Shown: positions 8,896 through 16,480, counted from the first letter of the stretch. The stretch is DNA of 64,000 nucleotides from JAOUGY01 sp963792365 (GCA_963792365.1 CAWBVW010000007.1:62001-126000); one strand, 5' to 3'. Translations and numbers: made by a program. The notes: generated by a model from the sequence alone, not told the origin.

Positions 8896-9870
8896 TCACT
8901 TGATGGCCATCGGATTGAGTGGTGAGCCGACCGCACGGGTGAACGGCAGTGGCGGTCCGGCGAAGAAAAACTCGTAGCGGCCATCTTCGGCGCAGTCCGC
9001 AGCCAGCGGGTCGAGATCGAAGATCTCACCGAGCCACAGGCCCATGTGATTGATGAGCACGATGTGCAGCGGCTGAAAGGTGTCCGGCGTCTCGTTGGGA
9101 CGGACCTCGAGCCCCCAGGTGTCTGCCGCGAGCGCGGCGATGTCGCGTTCGGCGATCCAGTCCACGCTCCCGAGTCCGAGCCCGGGCGCAGATCCACCGG
9201 CGTAATCGCCCCAACTTCCGTTGGCGCGGGCCATGGTCATGGCGCCGGTACGGACGAAGACGAAGTCTCCCTCCCCCACCTCGAGGCCCGCCATCTCGGC
9301 CGCCATATCGAGCTCGTCGCCGTTGATCGCGTGACCGGGTTCGAGCCAGTCGACTCCGAGCGCCTTCGCCACGTCGAGGAGCACACCCCGTCCGACCATG
9401 CCGTCGGCCGCCTGCTTGACCGAGCCTTTCATCGCTCCTCTGCTGCTCACCCACTCCGCCCCGAAGCCGTTGTAGATCTTGTCCTCGAACACGACATGGC
9501 CCATCGCATCCCATTGCGTGCCGCTCTGGAGCGGCATGATGATGAGGTCGTCGGTGCCACGGAAGTGCTTGTCGACGCCTCCATAGAAGTCCCGCACGGA
9601 GGAGCCGGCGATCACGTCAGCGCCATCGCGAATCATGAGGTGAATGGGATTGAATCGACCGAATGCACCGGTCTGGGGTCCGGCATCGTCGAATGGCAGC
9701 GCCATCGAAATGGTGGTGCCCCGCTCGATGAGGGCACTGGCACGGACGATGTGTTCGGGCTTCACCAGATTGAGCGTTCCGCGTTCGTCTTCTTCCCCCC
9801 AGCGTCCCCAATTGCTGTGACGTTCGCACAGAGCGCGGACGGTCTCGATGGTTGGTGTCTCATCGGCCAT
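8896..9870 (-). CDS. Cyclase-family (kynurenine formamidase-like) hydrolase, long form
   Basis: 324 residues from ATG 9870, chosen because GGGGAGG ends 8 bases upstream; a GTG two codons earlier is less well placed. The Trp-rich N-terminus and the block GTQWDAMGHV near residue 122 mark the long 'cyclase' subfamily. Here GTQxDAxxH replaces the HxGTHxDxxxH of shorter kynurenine formamidases. Family members are metal-dependent amide or lactone hydrolases. First gene of the unit running to 6892, and divergent from the acyl-CoA dehydrogenase operon across a 284-bp region with palindromic operator-like sites. A short-form relative is at 41705-42394. Confidence 0.85.
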   Translation of the reverse strand: MADETPTIETVRALCERHSNWGRWGEEDERGTLNLVKPEHIVRASALIERGTTISMALPFDDAGPQTGAFGRFNPIHLMIRDGADVIAGSSVRDFYGGVDKHFRGTDDLIIMPLQSGTQWDAMGHVVFEDKIYNGFGAEWVSSRGAMKGSVKQAADGMVGRGVLLDVAKALGVDWLEPGHAINGDELDMAAEMAGLEVGEGDFVFVRTGAMTMARANGSWGDYAGGSAPGLGLGSVDWIAERDIAALAADTWGLEVRPNETPDTFQPLHIVLINHMGLWLGEIFDLDPLAADCAEDGRYEFFFAGPPLPFTRAVGSPLNPMAIK

Positions 9871-9897
9871 TGGCACAACCTCCCCGGGACTGGATCC

Positions 9898-9926
9898 GTC
9901 TCCAGTCTCCAGTCTCCAGTCTTCAG
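9898..9926. repeat. Tandem TCCAGTC word repeat
   Basis: Three head-to-tail copies of TCCAGTC (from 9901) are followed by a variant ending TTCAG. The 14-mer TCTCCAGTCTTCAG recurs exactly at 34030-34043. It lies upstream of the cyclase gene, inside the divergent control region. Confidence 0.55.
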
Positions 9927-9960
9927 GTATCGCAACGTCTCACTGATCCCAGGCACGCTC

Positions 9961-9977
9961 GTCTCACAGGATGAGAC
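9961..9977. promoter_or_regulatory. Palindromic operator-like site, copy 1
   Basis: GTCTC (9961-9965), seven bases, then GAGAC (9973-9977), a perfect inverted repeat. A second site with the same arms and spacing is at 10097-10113. The two agree at 13 of 17 positions, including the common GATGAGAC half. A degenerate half-site (GTCTCACTGAT) is at 9937-9947. It sits about 90 bp upstream of the divergent cyclase gene, so a shared dimeric repressor for both operons is plausible. Confidence 0.5.
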
Positions 9978-10019
9978 ATCAACGCAGTTCCAACAACCCT
10001 ACGCCGTTGCCCACCTAAC

Positions 10020-10055
10020 TGTCAACAGCCTCCATCGGGCATGCACCTGTTGACA
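10020..10055. promoter_or_regulatory. Inverted repeat TGTCAACAG / CTGTTGACA
   Basis: Nine-base arms at 10020-10028 and 10047-10055 are exact reverse complements, separated by 18 bases. The right arm contains the TTGACA used here as the -35 of the acyl-CoA dehydrogenase operon, and the left arm mirrors it as TGTCAA. This could be a regulator site, or a divergent pair of -35 elements. Confidence 0.5.
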
Positions 10056-10079
10056 TCCTCCACCCGACCATCATACGCT
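10050..10079 (+). promoter_or_regulatory. Candidate sigma70-type promoter of the acyl-CoA dehydrogenase operon
   Basis: A consensus -35 TTGACA (10050-10055) is followed, after 18 bases, by TACGCT (10074-10079), a partial -10. The predicted start lies about 70 bp before the ATG at 10155. The palindrome at 10097-10113 would then sit just downstream of the transcription start, a common repressor position. Confidence 0.5.
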
Positions 10080-10096
10080 CAGAGGACGCGAGAGCT

Positions 10097-10113
10097 GTCT
10101 CGACTGATGAGAC
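10097..10113. promoter_or_regulatory. Palindromic operator-like site, copy 2
   Basis: GTCTC (10097-10101), seven bases, GAGAC (10109-10113), followed by GT. It has the same arm sequence and spacing as the site at 9961-9977, 136 bp away centre to centre. It lies between the candidate -10 and the acyl-CoA dehydrogenase start. Confidence 0.5.
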
Positions 10114-10154
10114 GTTCTGAGTGACCCGAGGACGAGAGAGGGCGCCGATTTCAG

Positions 10155-11297
10155 ATGGACGTCGTATTCACCGAGGAACAGGAGCTCTTCCGGGACACCG
10201 TTCGTGATTTCTGTGAACGGGAAGTCACGAGGGAGTACGTCCGCGAGTGCGATCGCGAGCACCGCCCGCCGACGGAGCTCTATCGAAAGCTCGGAGAGCA
10301 GGGCTGGCTGGGGATCAACATCCCCGAGGAATACGGAGGCTCCGGTGGCGGCGCAGTGGAGGTCGCCATACTCCTCGAGGAGCTCGGACGTGCGTTTCTC
10401 GATCTGTCGTTTTGGGTCTTTCGAGCGGTCACCTGGGGTGGACTCACCATCGGCACCTTCGGTACCGAACAACAGAAGCACGACCTGCTTCCCAAGATCG
10501 CCACCGGCGATCTGTCTGTCTGCTTCTCGCTCACCGAGCCAGAAGCCGGGTCCGACGCTGCGTCGATCTCTCTCACCGCAACCGAAGACGGCGACGACTA
10601 CGTGCTCAACGGTCAGAAGGTCTTCACCTCGGGTTTCAAGGTCAGCGACCTCGACGTCGTGGCGACTCGGACATCGTCTGAGGGGAAGAAGCATCATGGG
10701 ATCACGAACTTCCTGGTCGACACCTCCAGCCCGGGTCTCGAATGGCAGCCGATCGAGACGCTGGGTCATTGGCCTCTTGGCACCGCCCTTCTGTTCTTCG
10801 ACGACGTTCGGGTCCCGAAGTCGAACATGCTCGGCACCCTCCACGATGGGTGGAGGGACCTCGGAGTAGGACTTCGATACGAGCGGCTGTGCCTGTCCGC
10901 TGCTCGAACCGGCGCAGCAAAGGCTGCACTCGCCGACTCACTGGCGTACGCCCAGGAGCGCAAGCAGTTCGGCCAGCCGATCGGCAAGTTCCAGGCGGTG
11001 GCCCACCGATTGGCCGAGATGCAGATGATGGTCGACATCTCCGAGATGCTGGTGTACCGCTATGCCGCTCGGCTCGACCGCGGCGCCACCGACCTCCGTG
11101 ATGCCGCGATTCTCAAGCTCTATGCATGCGAGGCCTACAAGTCGGTTGCGGACATGGGCCTGCAGGTGCTCGGAGGCTACGGCTACACCATGGAGTACGA
11201 CCTCCAGAGGCACTACCGCGAGTCGCGCCTCGGCGTGATCGGCGCAGGAACCTCGGACATACAGCGCAACATCATCGCCAGGACGATGGGGCTATGA
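10155..11297 (+). CDS. Acyl-CoA dehydrogenase
   Basis: 380 residues, full length for the family: N-terminal helical domain, middle beta domain with FSLTEPEAGSDA (about residues 122-133) and VFTSGFK, then a C-terminal helical domain with QERKQFGQPIGKFQ and GGYGYTMEYDLQRHYRES. The FAD enzyme introduces an alpha-beta double bond into an acyl-CoA. The catalytic Glu is not at the usual EGT site, which reads GAGTSDIQ. It is present as E243 in LRYERL, the position used by isovaleryl-CoA-type dehydrogenases. First gene of the plus-strand operon. The two-part MaoC hydratase downstream would hydrate its product. Probably controlled by the palindromes at 9961 and 10097. Confidence 0.93.
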   Translation: MDVVFTEEQELFRDTVRDFCEREVTREYVRECDREHRPPTELYRKLGEQGWLGINIPEEYGGSGGGAVEVAILLEELGRAFLDLSFWVFRAVTWGGLTIGTFGTEQQKHDLLPKIATGDLSVCFSLTEPEAGSDAASISLTATEDGDDYVLNGQKVFTSGFKVSDLDVVATRTSSEGKKHHGITNFLVDTSSPGLEWQPIETLGHWPLGTALLFFDDVRVPKSNMLGTLHDGWRDLGVGLRYERLCLSAARTGAAKAALADSLAYAQERKQFGQPIGKFQAVAHRLAEMQMMVDISEMLVYRYAARLDRGATDLRDAAILKLYACEAYKSVADMGLQVLGGYGYTMEYDLQRHYRESRLGVIGAGTSDIQRNIIARTMGL

Positions 11298-11344
11298 GTG
11301 CGGCATCACCCGCCGACGATCGCATCGCGAGGATGCCCACCCTC

Positions 11345-11397
11345 GGCCAACGGCCCACGGCCCACAGCCGACCAGTTGTCGGCGGTCTGCCGTTGGC
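11345..11397. repeat. Inverted word-repeat / nested hairpin
   Basis: Outer arms GCCAACGGC (11346-11354) and GCCGTTGGC (11389-11397), and inner arms GCCGAC (11367-11372) and GTCGGC (11378-11383), give a nested stem with loop CAGTT. The words resemble those at 6706-6842 and 15508-15554. It lies in the 130-bp gap between the dehydrogenase and hydratase genes, so it would be transcribed within the operon mRNA and might affect segmental expression. Confidence 0.55.
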
Positions 11398-11439
11398 TGT
11401 CGGCAATCCACACGCCCGACCAGATGCATGGAGGATTCA

Positions 11440-11925
11440 GTGCTGATCACACCTGAAGCGCGGGCCTGGGCGGAGCGGGAGTATCCCGACGCCACGTTCC
11501 AGGTGGGTCGGAGCGACATCCAGCGGTACTCGTACGCCATCGGCGAGGCAGACGCCATCCACGTCGATCCTGAAGCTGCGAGGGAGGCCGGCTACGCCGA
11601 TGTCGTCGCTCCGCCGATGTTTCCGTACGTGATCCGGATGCACACGGCGCACCTCGGCCCGCGTGACGAGCTCGCTCCTGACGGTTCGGCGACCGCCGAC
11701 GTTCCGCCGGTGCAGACGACCCGGGCGATGGCCGGCGAAATCTCGCTCGAGCTGGGCGTGCCGGTGGTCGCAGGCGACACCGTGACCGTTGGCAAGCGCA
11801 TCGTGGAGATGTACGAGAAGGAGGGTCGCAGCGGGCCCCTGGTTTTTGTGACCATGGAGTTCTCGTTCACGAACCAGCGCGAGGAGATGGTCGCACGCGA
11901 GCGTTTCACGAGGATCTACCGATGA
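11440..11925 (+). CDS. MaoC-like hydratase subunit (N-terminal/FAS1-like dehydratase type)
   Basis: 161 residues from GTG 11440, chosen because GGAGG (11430-11434) sits 5 bases upstream. An ATG at 11428 has no comparable ribosome site. The sequence IQRYSYAIGEADAIHVD and YADVVAPPMFP are typical of the hot-dog N-terminal dehydratase domain of the MaoC family. The catalytic half is supplied by the next gene, which overlaps by 4 bp (ATGA). Together they form a two-subunit enoyl-CoA (or mesaconyl-CoA type) hydratase acting after the acyl-CoA dehydrogenase. Confidence 0.82.
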   Translation: MLITPEARAWAEREYPDATFQVGRSDIQRYSYAIGEADAIHVDPEAAREAGYADVVAPPMFPYVIRMHTAHLGPRDELAPDGSATADVPPVQTTRAMAGEISLELGVPVVAGDTVTVGKRIVEMYEKEGRSGPLVFVTMEFSFTNQREEMVARERFTRIYR

Positions 11926-12311
11926 AGGCCGGCACCGATATCCCCGTGGTGGACAGAACGCCTGATGCCATCGACCTGTTCATGTTCAGCAGCGCAGCAT
12001 GGCTCATCCATCGGATTCACTACGACCTGCCCTTCACCACGGAGCACGACGGCCACCCGGGCCTGCTGGTCCATGGGCCTCTGCAAGGGACTTATCTGGT
12101 CCAGACCGCGCAGCGGTTTCTCGGCGAGAACGCCCGCCTGAAGACGCTCACCTATCGCCACCTCGCACCCGCCTATCTCGGCGACCCGCTCGAATGCGGG
12201 GGGACCGTCACTGCAGTCGAGGACCACCACGTCGAGGTCGAGATGTTCGTTCGCAAATCCGACGGCACCGTCACCACGACCGGTACCGCACGATTCGAGG
12301 TGTCCAGATGA
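11922..12311 (+). CDS. MaoC-like hydratase subunit (catalytic/C-terminal type)
   Basis: 129 residues. It contains the strongly conserved block WLIHRIHYD followed by GHPGLLVHGPLQG (about residues 26-57), seen in the C-terminal half of mesaconyl-C4-CoA hydratase-like and MaoC proteins. Asp and His residues of the HRIHYD segment are the likely catalytic pair. It overlaps both the partner subunit upstream and the ThDP enzyme downstream by ATGA, so production of all three is coupled. The role as a hydratase for an unsaturated acyl-CoA is inferred from family and context. Confidence 0.82.
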   Translation: MKAGTDIPVVDRTPDAIDLFMFSSAAWLIHRIHYDLPFTTEHDGHPGLLVHGPLQGTYLVQTAQRFLGENARLKTLTYRHLAPAYLGDPLECGGTVTAVEDHHVEVEMFVRKSDGTVTTTGTARFEVSR

Positions 12312-13975
12312 CCACAGGCGCAATTGTCCTCGCAGAAATGCTGGAGGCGTACGGAGTCACCCACGTGTTTCACGTGCCGGCGGTGCTGCGGCGAACGATG
12401 GTCGAGATCGAAGCACGCACCGGCATCAAGCGGATCCGCCCGCACGGGGAGAAGCCTGCGGCCTACATGGCCGACGGCTACGCCAGGGCGTCCGGCCGCC
12501 CTGGCGTCTGCATGGCCCAGGTCGTAGGCGCGCTCAATCTGGCTGCTGGTCTGCGGGATGCCCACCTCGCGCACTCGCCGGTGATTGCCATGACCGGCGG
12601 ACGCGATCCTTCGACGAAGTTCCGGCAGGTCTATCAAGAGGTCGACGACGTACCTGCGTTCGAGACCGTCACGAAGTTCAACGCCACGGTCGACGCTGTC
12701 GAACGGTTCCCCGATCTGCTGAGGCAGGCGTTCCGCGTTGCGACCACGGGTGCTCCGGGACCCGTCCATCTCCAATTCCAGGGCAATGAGGGACAGATCG
12801 ACCGCGAGACCGCCGAGATGGACGATCGCGTCGAGGCGCAGTTCCGGTCGGTGCCTCCCTTCCGCCCACGTCCCCAAGACGACGAGATTCGCCGGGCACT
12901 CGAGCTGATGGCCTCGGCCGAGCGTCCGGTCCTGGTGTCGGGAGGTGGTGTCCGTGCCTCGGGCGCAGGGTCCGCCATCGTGGCCCTTGCAGAGCGCCTC
13001 AGCATCCCCGTGGCGACCTCGCTCACCGGCAAGGACACCATCCCCGGCGTTCATCCTCTGTCTGTCGGCGTGGTGGGCACCTACTCGCGAGCGTCAGCCA
13101 ACAAGGTCGTGGGAGCCGCAGACCTGGTGATCTTCGTCGGGACGCAGACCGGTGGGATGACGACCCACTTCTGGGCCGTGCCCCCGCTCGACACGAGGTG
13201 CATCCAGATCGACATCGACCCCGAGTCGATCGGTCGCAACTATCCACCGTTGGTGGGAATCAACGCCGACGCACGAGAGACGCTCACCCGAATGGCCGAA
13301 CTCAACGATGCGACCGCTCCCGACCGCACCGAGTGGCTGAACCGGTGCCGTGCGGAGGTCGCCGCCTTCTATGACGATTACGCCTCGTTGATGGGTTCGG
13401 ACGCACAGCCGATCCGCCCGGAGCGGATCTGTGCCGACCTCTCGGACCTCGTGCCCGACGACGGCATCGTCGTCGTCGACACAGGCCATGCGGGGATGTG
13501 GATGGGAGGGTTCTATGACCTACGCACCACGGACCAGAGCTATCTGCGCAGCGCCGGACACCTCGGTTGGGCGTTCCCTGCATCCCTCGGGGCCAAGTGC
13601 GGAGCACCTGATCGTCCGGTCGTCTGTTTCACGGGCGACTCGGGTTTCTGGTACCACATCGGCGACATCGAGACAGCCGTACGGTTCGGGATCAACACCG
13701 TGACCGTCGTGAACGACAATCACTCGGGCAACCAGTCGATGCGCGGCTTCGACCGGGCCTACGGCGGCAAACAGACCGAGCAGGCGCACGAGCTGTGGGT
13801 GTTCGGCGAGGTGGACTTCGCCGCCGTCGCAGAGAACATGGGTGCCATCGGTATCCGTGTCGAAAAGCCTTCCGAATTCGCTCCGGCGATGGAGCGAGCG
13901 CTCGAAGCCGACCGTCCTGTCGTGATCGACGTCGTCACCGACATCGAGGCGGTCGCCCCGAGCGCCGTCGTGTGA
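12308..13975 (+). CDS. Thiamine diphosphate-dependent enzyme (acetolactate synthase-like)
   Basis: 555 residues with the three domains of the acetolactate synthase/benzoylformate decarboxylase superfamily. The conserved activating glutamate is E48 in RPHGEKPAAYMADGYAR. The ThDP/Mg motif runs from GDS (443-445) to NDN (469-471). The central domain has VSGGGVRASGA. Family members decarboxylate 2-keto acids, ligate aldehydes or cleave 2-hydroxyacyl-CoAs. After a dehydrogenase and hydratase, a 2-hydroxyacyl-CoA lyase or 2-keto-acid decarboxylase role is attractive, but the active-site pocket cannot be assigned by eye. No small regulatory subunit accompanies it, which argues against amino-acid biosynthesis. 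It is translationally coupled at both ends. Confidence 0.87.
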   Translation: MTTGAIVLAEMLEAYGVTHVFHVPAVLRRTMVEIEARTGIKRIRPHGEKPAAYMADGYARASGRPGVCMAQVVGALNLAAGLRDAHLAHSPVIAMTGGRDPSTKFRQVYQEVDDVPAFETVTKFNATVDAVERFPDLLRQAFRVATTGAPGPVHLQFQGNEGQIDRETAEMDDRVEAQFRSVPPFRPRPQDDEIRRALELMASAERPVLVSGGGVRASGAGSAIVALAERLSIPVATSLTGKDTIPGVHPLSVGVVGTYSRASANKVVGAADLVIFVGTQTGGMTTHFWAVPPLDTRCIQIDIDPESIGRNYPPLVGINADARETLTRMAELNDATAPDRTEWLNRCRAEVAAFYDDYASLMGSDAQPIRPERICADLSDLVPDDGIVVVDTGHAGMWMGGFYDLRTTDQSYLRSAGHLGWAFPASLGAKCGAPDRPVVCFTGDSGFWYHIGDIETAVRFGINTVTVVNDNHSGNQSMRGFDRAYGGKQTEQAHELWVFGEVDFAAVAENMGAIGIRVEKPSEFAPAMERALEADRPVVIDVVTDIEAVAPSAVV

Positions 13976-14916
13976 CCGTGGACCGTCATCTGACCGCCGA
14001 TCCCGACCACGTCCGGTGGGGAGCCTTCTCGGCAGACTTCGAGCCGGTGCTGGAGATCGACTCGGGTGACACGGTCGTGGTCGACACGATCTCCGGATCG
14101 CCAGGCCAGTTCCCGGATGCGATGTGGGACCGACTGCTTCCGGAGCATCGCGACCTGATCACCACTCGCAGCCAGATCCTGCCGGGACACCTGATGACCG
14201 GTCCGATCGCGGTTCGAGGCGCAGAACCGGGTGACGTGCTCGAGATCCGCATCATCGATGTCGCGCTTCGCCAGGACTGGGCGTGGAACATGATTCTGCC
14301 TTTGCGTGGCACGCTTCCAGAGGACTTCCCACGCCGGCGGATCATGTCGATCGAACTGGATGAGGATGCGATGGTGGCGCGAATGCCGTGGGGCGGGTCG
14401 ATCCCACTCCGTCCATTCTTCGGCGTGCTCGGGACGTTGCCACCAGCGGAGTGGGGCACCATCTCTTCGATCGCCCCTCAGGCGCACGGAGGGAATCTCG
14501 ACATCAAGGAGCTCACCGCCGGATCGACGCTCTATCTCCCGGTGTTCAACCCCGGGGCGGGCCTGATGGTGGGCGATGGACATGCGGTCCAAGGCGACGG
14601 CGAGAGCTGCCTGTCGGCGGCCGAAACGGCGTTGACGGGCACCCTCGAGATCCACATTCGCAAGGACCTGGCGCTGTCGATGCCCCGAGCCGAGACACAG
14701 AGTCACCACATCACGATTGGCATCGACCAGGACCTGGACGATGCCGCCCGTCAGGCGATCCGCGCCATGGTCGCCCTCATCGTCGAAAGAACGGGCCTTC
14801 CATTCGAAGATGCCTACACGTTGTGCAGCCTCGCCGCCGACGTGCGGATATCACAGCTCGTGAACATCAACAAGGGCTGCCACGTCATGCTGCCGAAGTC
14901 GGTGCTCACGTATTGA
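13972..14916 (+). CDS. Acetamidase/formamidase-family amidase
   Basis: 314 residues from GTG 13972, overlapping the previous stop as GTGA; GTG 13978 is an alternative. Landmarks are GDTVVVDTISG, PGHLMTGPIAVRGAEPGD (about residues 64-81), RPFFGVLG, HGGNLDIKELTAGSTLYLPV and GLMVGDGHAVQGDGE. These match the FmdA/AmdA family of amidases, which release ammonia from formamide, acetamide or related short amides. Last gene of the operon that begins with the acyl-CoA dehydrogenase. A linked ThDP enzyme could generate the C1 or C2 compound, but this is speculative. A weak stem (14917-14941) follows the stop. Confidence 0.9.
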   Translation: MTVDRHLTADPDHVRWGAFSADFEPVLEIDSGDTVVVDTISGSPGQFPDAMWDRLLPEHRDLITTRSQILPGHLMTGPIAVRGAEPGDVLEIRIIDVALRQDWAWNMILPLRGTLPEDFPRRRIMSIELDEDAMVARMPWGGSIPLRPFFGVLGTLPPAEWGTISSIAPQAHGGNLDIKELTAGSTLYLPVFNPGAGLMVGDGHAVQGDGESCLSAAETALTGTLEIHIRKDLALSMPRAETQSHHITIGIDQDLDDAARQAIRAMVALIVERTGLPFEDAYTLCSLAADVRISQLVNINKGCHVMLPKSVLTY

Positions 14917-14941
14917 GAGGCGACCGCCGGACGGACGCCTC
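14917..14941. terminator. Possible bidirectional terminator stem
   Basis: GAGGCG (14917-14922) and CGCCTC (14936-14941) pair around a 13-base loop between two convergent genes. There is no T-run and the stem is short, so this is only a candidate. Confidence 0.3.
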
Positions 14942-15218
14942 AGATACCCGCTTCCGAGATGTCCTTGGGCAGGCCAAGTCTGTCTTCGCCATCCCATGCC
15001 GGAAGGTCGTCTCGCTTTTCCCAACCGCGATTGGCATACATCTGGGCCTCGAGCTGCGCTGCGCTCTGATCGGCGTCACCAGTGCGGCCCCGCATGCGAT
15101 GAGCGCCAAAGGCGACGAGCGCAAAGATCGCGGCCACCCCCACGACCCCGATCAGAGCCACAAACGGCAAGATCGAGGCGGCCCCGGATGCCTCGAGCGT
15201 CGATCGAAGCCACGACAT
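14940..15218 (-). CDS. Small single-pass membrane protein
   Basis: 92 residues from ATG 15218. A hydrophobic segment (about residues 14-37, ASILPFVALIGVVGVAAIFA) is followed by a basic turn AHRMRGRTG and a soluble acidic tail ending in PKDISEAGI. No recognised domain. The ATG overlaps the stop of the next small membrane gene upstream as TGATG, so the two are coupled and probably act together. The tail is Trp- and Asp-containing (WEKRDDLPAWDGED) and its partner's tail also has a 'WDGVDRQK' stretch, hinting at duplicated or interacting subunits. Confidence 0.6.
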   Translation of the reverse strand: MSWLRSTLEASGAASILPFVALIGVVGVAAIFALVAFGAHRMRGRTGDADQSAAQLEAQMYANRGWEKRDDLPAWDGEDRLGLPKDISEAGI

Positions 15219-15457
15219 CAGAAGCCACCTCCACCGGGATCGCCGGGACCGGTCTTCTGGCGGTCGACGCCGTCCCACGCACCGCGGCCCTCCGGACGGT
15301 CACCCCTGAAGGCGGCGGACTGATCGAGGATCGAGCCGGCGAACGTGCCTGCTTCACCCTCTCGTTCGCCCCCTTGGCCTGTGATGGCGACGACGAGCGA
15401 CACGGCCACGATCAAACCGACCGCCATCAGGCCACCGACGATCCAGAGCATGGTCAT
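15218..15457 (-). CDS. Small single-pass membrane protein
   Basis: 79 residues from ATG 15457. Residues 4-28 (LWIVGGLMAVGLIVAVSLVV) form one membrane helix; the rest is a Gly/Asp-rich soluble tail ending GDPGGGGF. No family recognised. It is coupled by TGATG to the membrane protein downstream. The 154-bp spacer upstream contains a word-repeat element (15508-15554) and presumably the promoter. Confidence 0.6.
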   Translation of the reverse strand: MTMLWIVGGLMAVGLIVAVSLVVAITGQGGEREGEAGTFAGSILDQSAAFRGDRPEGRGAWDGVDRQKTGPGDPGGGGF

Positions 15458-15507
15458 GTGGACATCGTATCGGACCCTGTCGCCGCGAGCATCAGGTCTC
15501 GGCAACC

Positions 15508-15554
15508 GGACGTCAGCCACGGGACGTCTGCCGTGGGCTGTGTGCCGTCTGCTG
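15508..15554. repeat. Word-repeat element (CGTCTGCCGTGGGCTGT words)
   Basis: Degenerate words GACGTCAGCCACGG, GACGTCTGCCGTGG and GCTGTGTGCCGTCTGC follow one another. CCACGG and CCGTGG are mutually inverted, giving hairpin potential. The same vocabulary occurs at 6706-6842 and 11345-11397. Confidence 0.5.
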
Positions 15555-15611
15555 CTCGCCTCGTCATCCAAGCCGCGGTGCCGATCCAGGCGGGTTGGAC
15601 CGGTCTCGTGG

Positions 15612-16394
15612 TCAGAAGGCCCCGCGGTAGGAGCCACCGTCGAGTTGGAGGTTCTGTCCGGAGATGTAGCCGGCGTCTGCGCTGCACAGGAATGCGCATG
15701 CCTTGCCGAACTCCTCGGGTCGACCCATCCGGTTGGCGGCGATGCTGTCGACGATCTCCTGGCGGGCCGCCTCGTACGTCATCCCCGACGACTCCGCACG
15801 TTTGGTCGCCATGAAACGCTGCCGCTCCGTGTCGATGCGCTCCGGGAGGAGGTTGTTGATCGTGATGTTGTCTTTGGCCACATCACGCGACAGTGCTTTG
15901 CAGGCAGCAGTCAGGCCGGCGCGTGCTCCGGCGGAGAGCCCCATCACCGAGAACGGAGACTTGACCATCTGAGAGGTGATGTTGACGATCCTTCCGAACT
16001 GGCGGCGTCGCATCGCCGGAACCACCGCCCGGATCATCATGATCGGCGCCAGCATGTTGGCATCGACCGCAGCCAGCCAGTCCTCGTATTCGAACGACAA
16101 CCAGTCACCGGGCGACGGACCCCAGTTGTTGTTGACGAGGATGTCGGGCTCGGGGCACGCGGCAAGGAGGGTGTCGCGCCCTTCCGCGGTGTTGATGTCG
16201 GCCGCAACGGTGACAACGTCGACCCCCAAGGCTCTCAGCTCGACAGCGGCGGTCGCGAGGTTCTCCTCGGACAGCCCATTGATCGTCACGTCGACGCCTT
16301 CATTCGCCAGCGCCACGGCGCACGCCTTCCCGAGGCCCCGGCTCGAGGCCGTGACGAGGGCCTTTCTCCCTGCAATCCCCAAATCCACGTACAT
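15612..16394 (-). CDS. SDR-family oxidoreductase, atypical YxxxK
   Basis: 260 residues from ATG 16394. Rossmann motif TASSRGLG (about residues 15-22), LVNNNWGPS instead of NNAG, ITSQ serine near residue 143, and a C-terminal LQLDGGSYRG. The catalytic helix reads VMGLSAGARAGLTAACK: the Tyr position is Gly/Leu and the Lys position is Arg, as in the SDR subgroup with 'LSNxxRAGL'. It may use a different mechanism. It is divergent from the 2-hydroxyacid dehydrogenase at 16521, sharing a 126-bp control region. A longer reading frame continues upstream on the same strand but looks non-coding there. Confidence 0.85.
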   Translation of the reverse strand: MYVDLGIAGRKALVTASSRGLGKACAVALANEGVDVTINGLSEENLATAAVELRALGVDVVTVAADINTAEGRDTLLAACPEPDILVNNNWGPSPGDWLSFEYEDWLAAVDANMLAPIMMIRAVVPAMRRRQFGRIVNITSQMVKSPFSVMGLSAGARAGLTAACKALSRDVAKDNITINNLLPERIDTERQRFMATKRAESSGMTYEAARQEIVDSIAANRMGRPEEFGKACAFLCSADAGYISGQNLQLDGGSYRGAF

Positions 16395-16480
16395 GTCCTT
16401 CTCTGGCGGCAATCGTGCATGATATGTCACCGCTCCCCTGGGCCCGCCCCGTGGCTCCGATCGCGTTGTTTTCTTCCCTC

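Noticed and set aside
12308..13975. Biosynthetic acetolactate synthase (ilvB)
   Set aside because: No small subunit or ilv genes; coupled to a hydratase pair and amidase instead.
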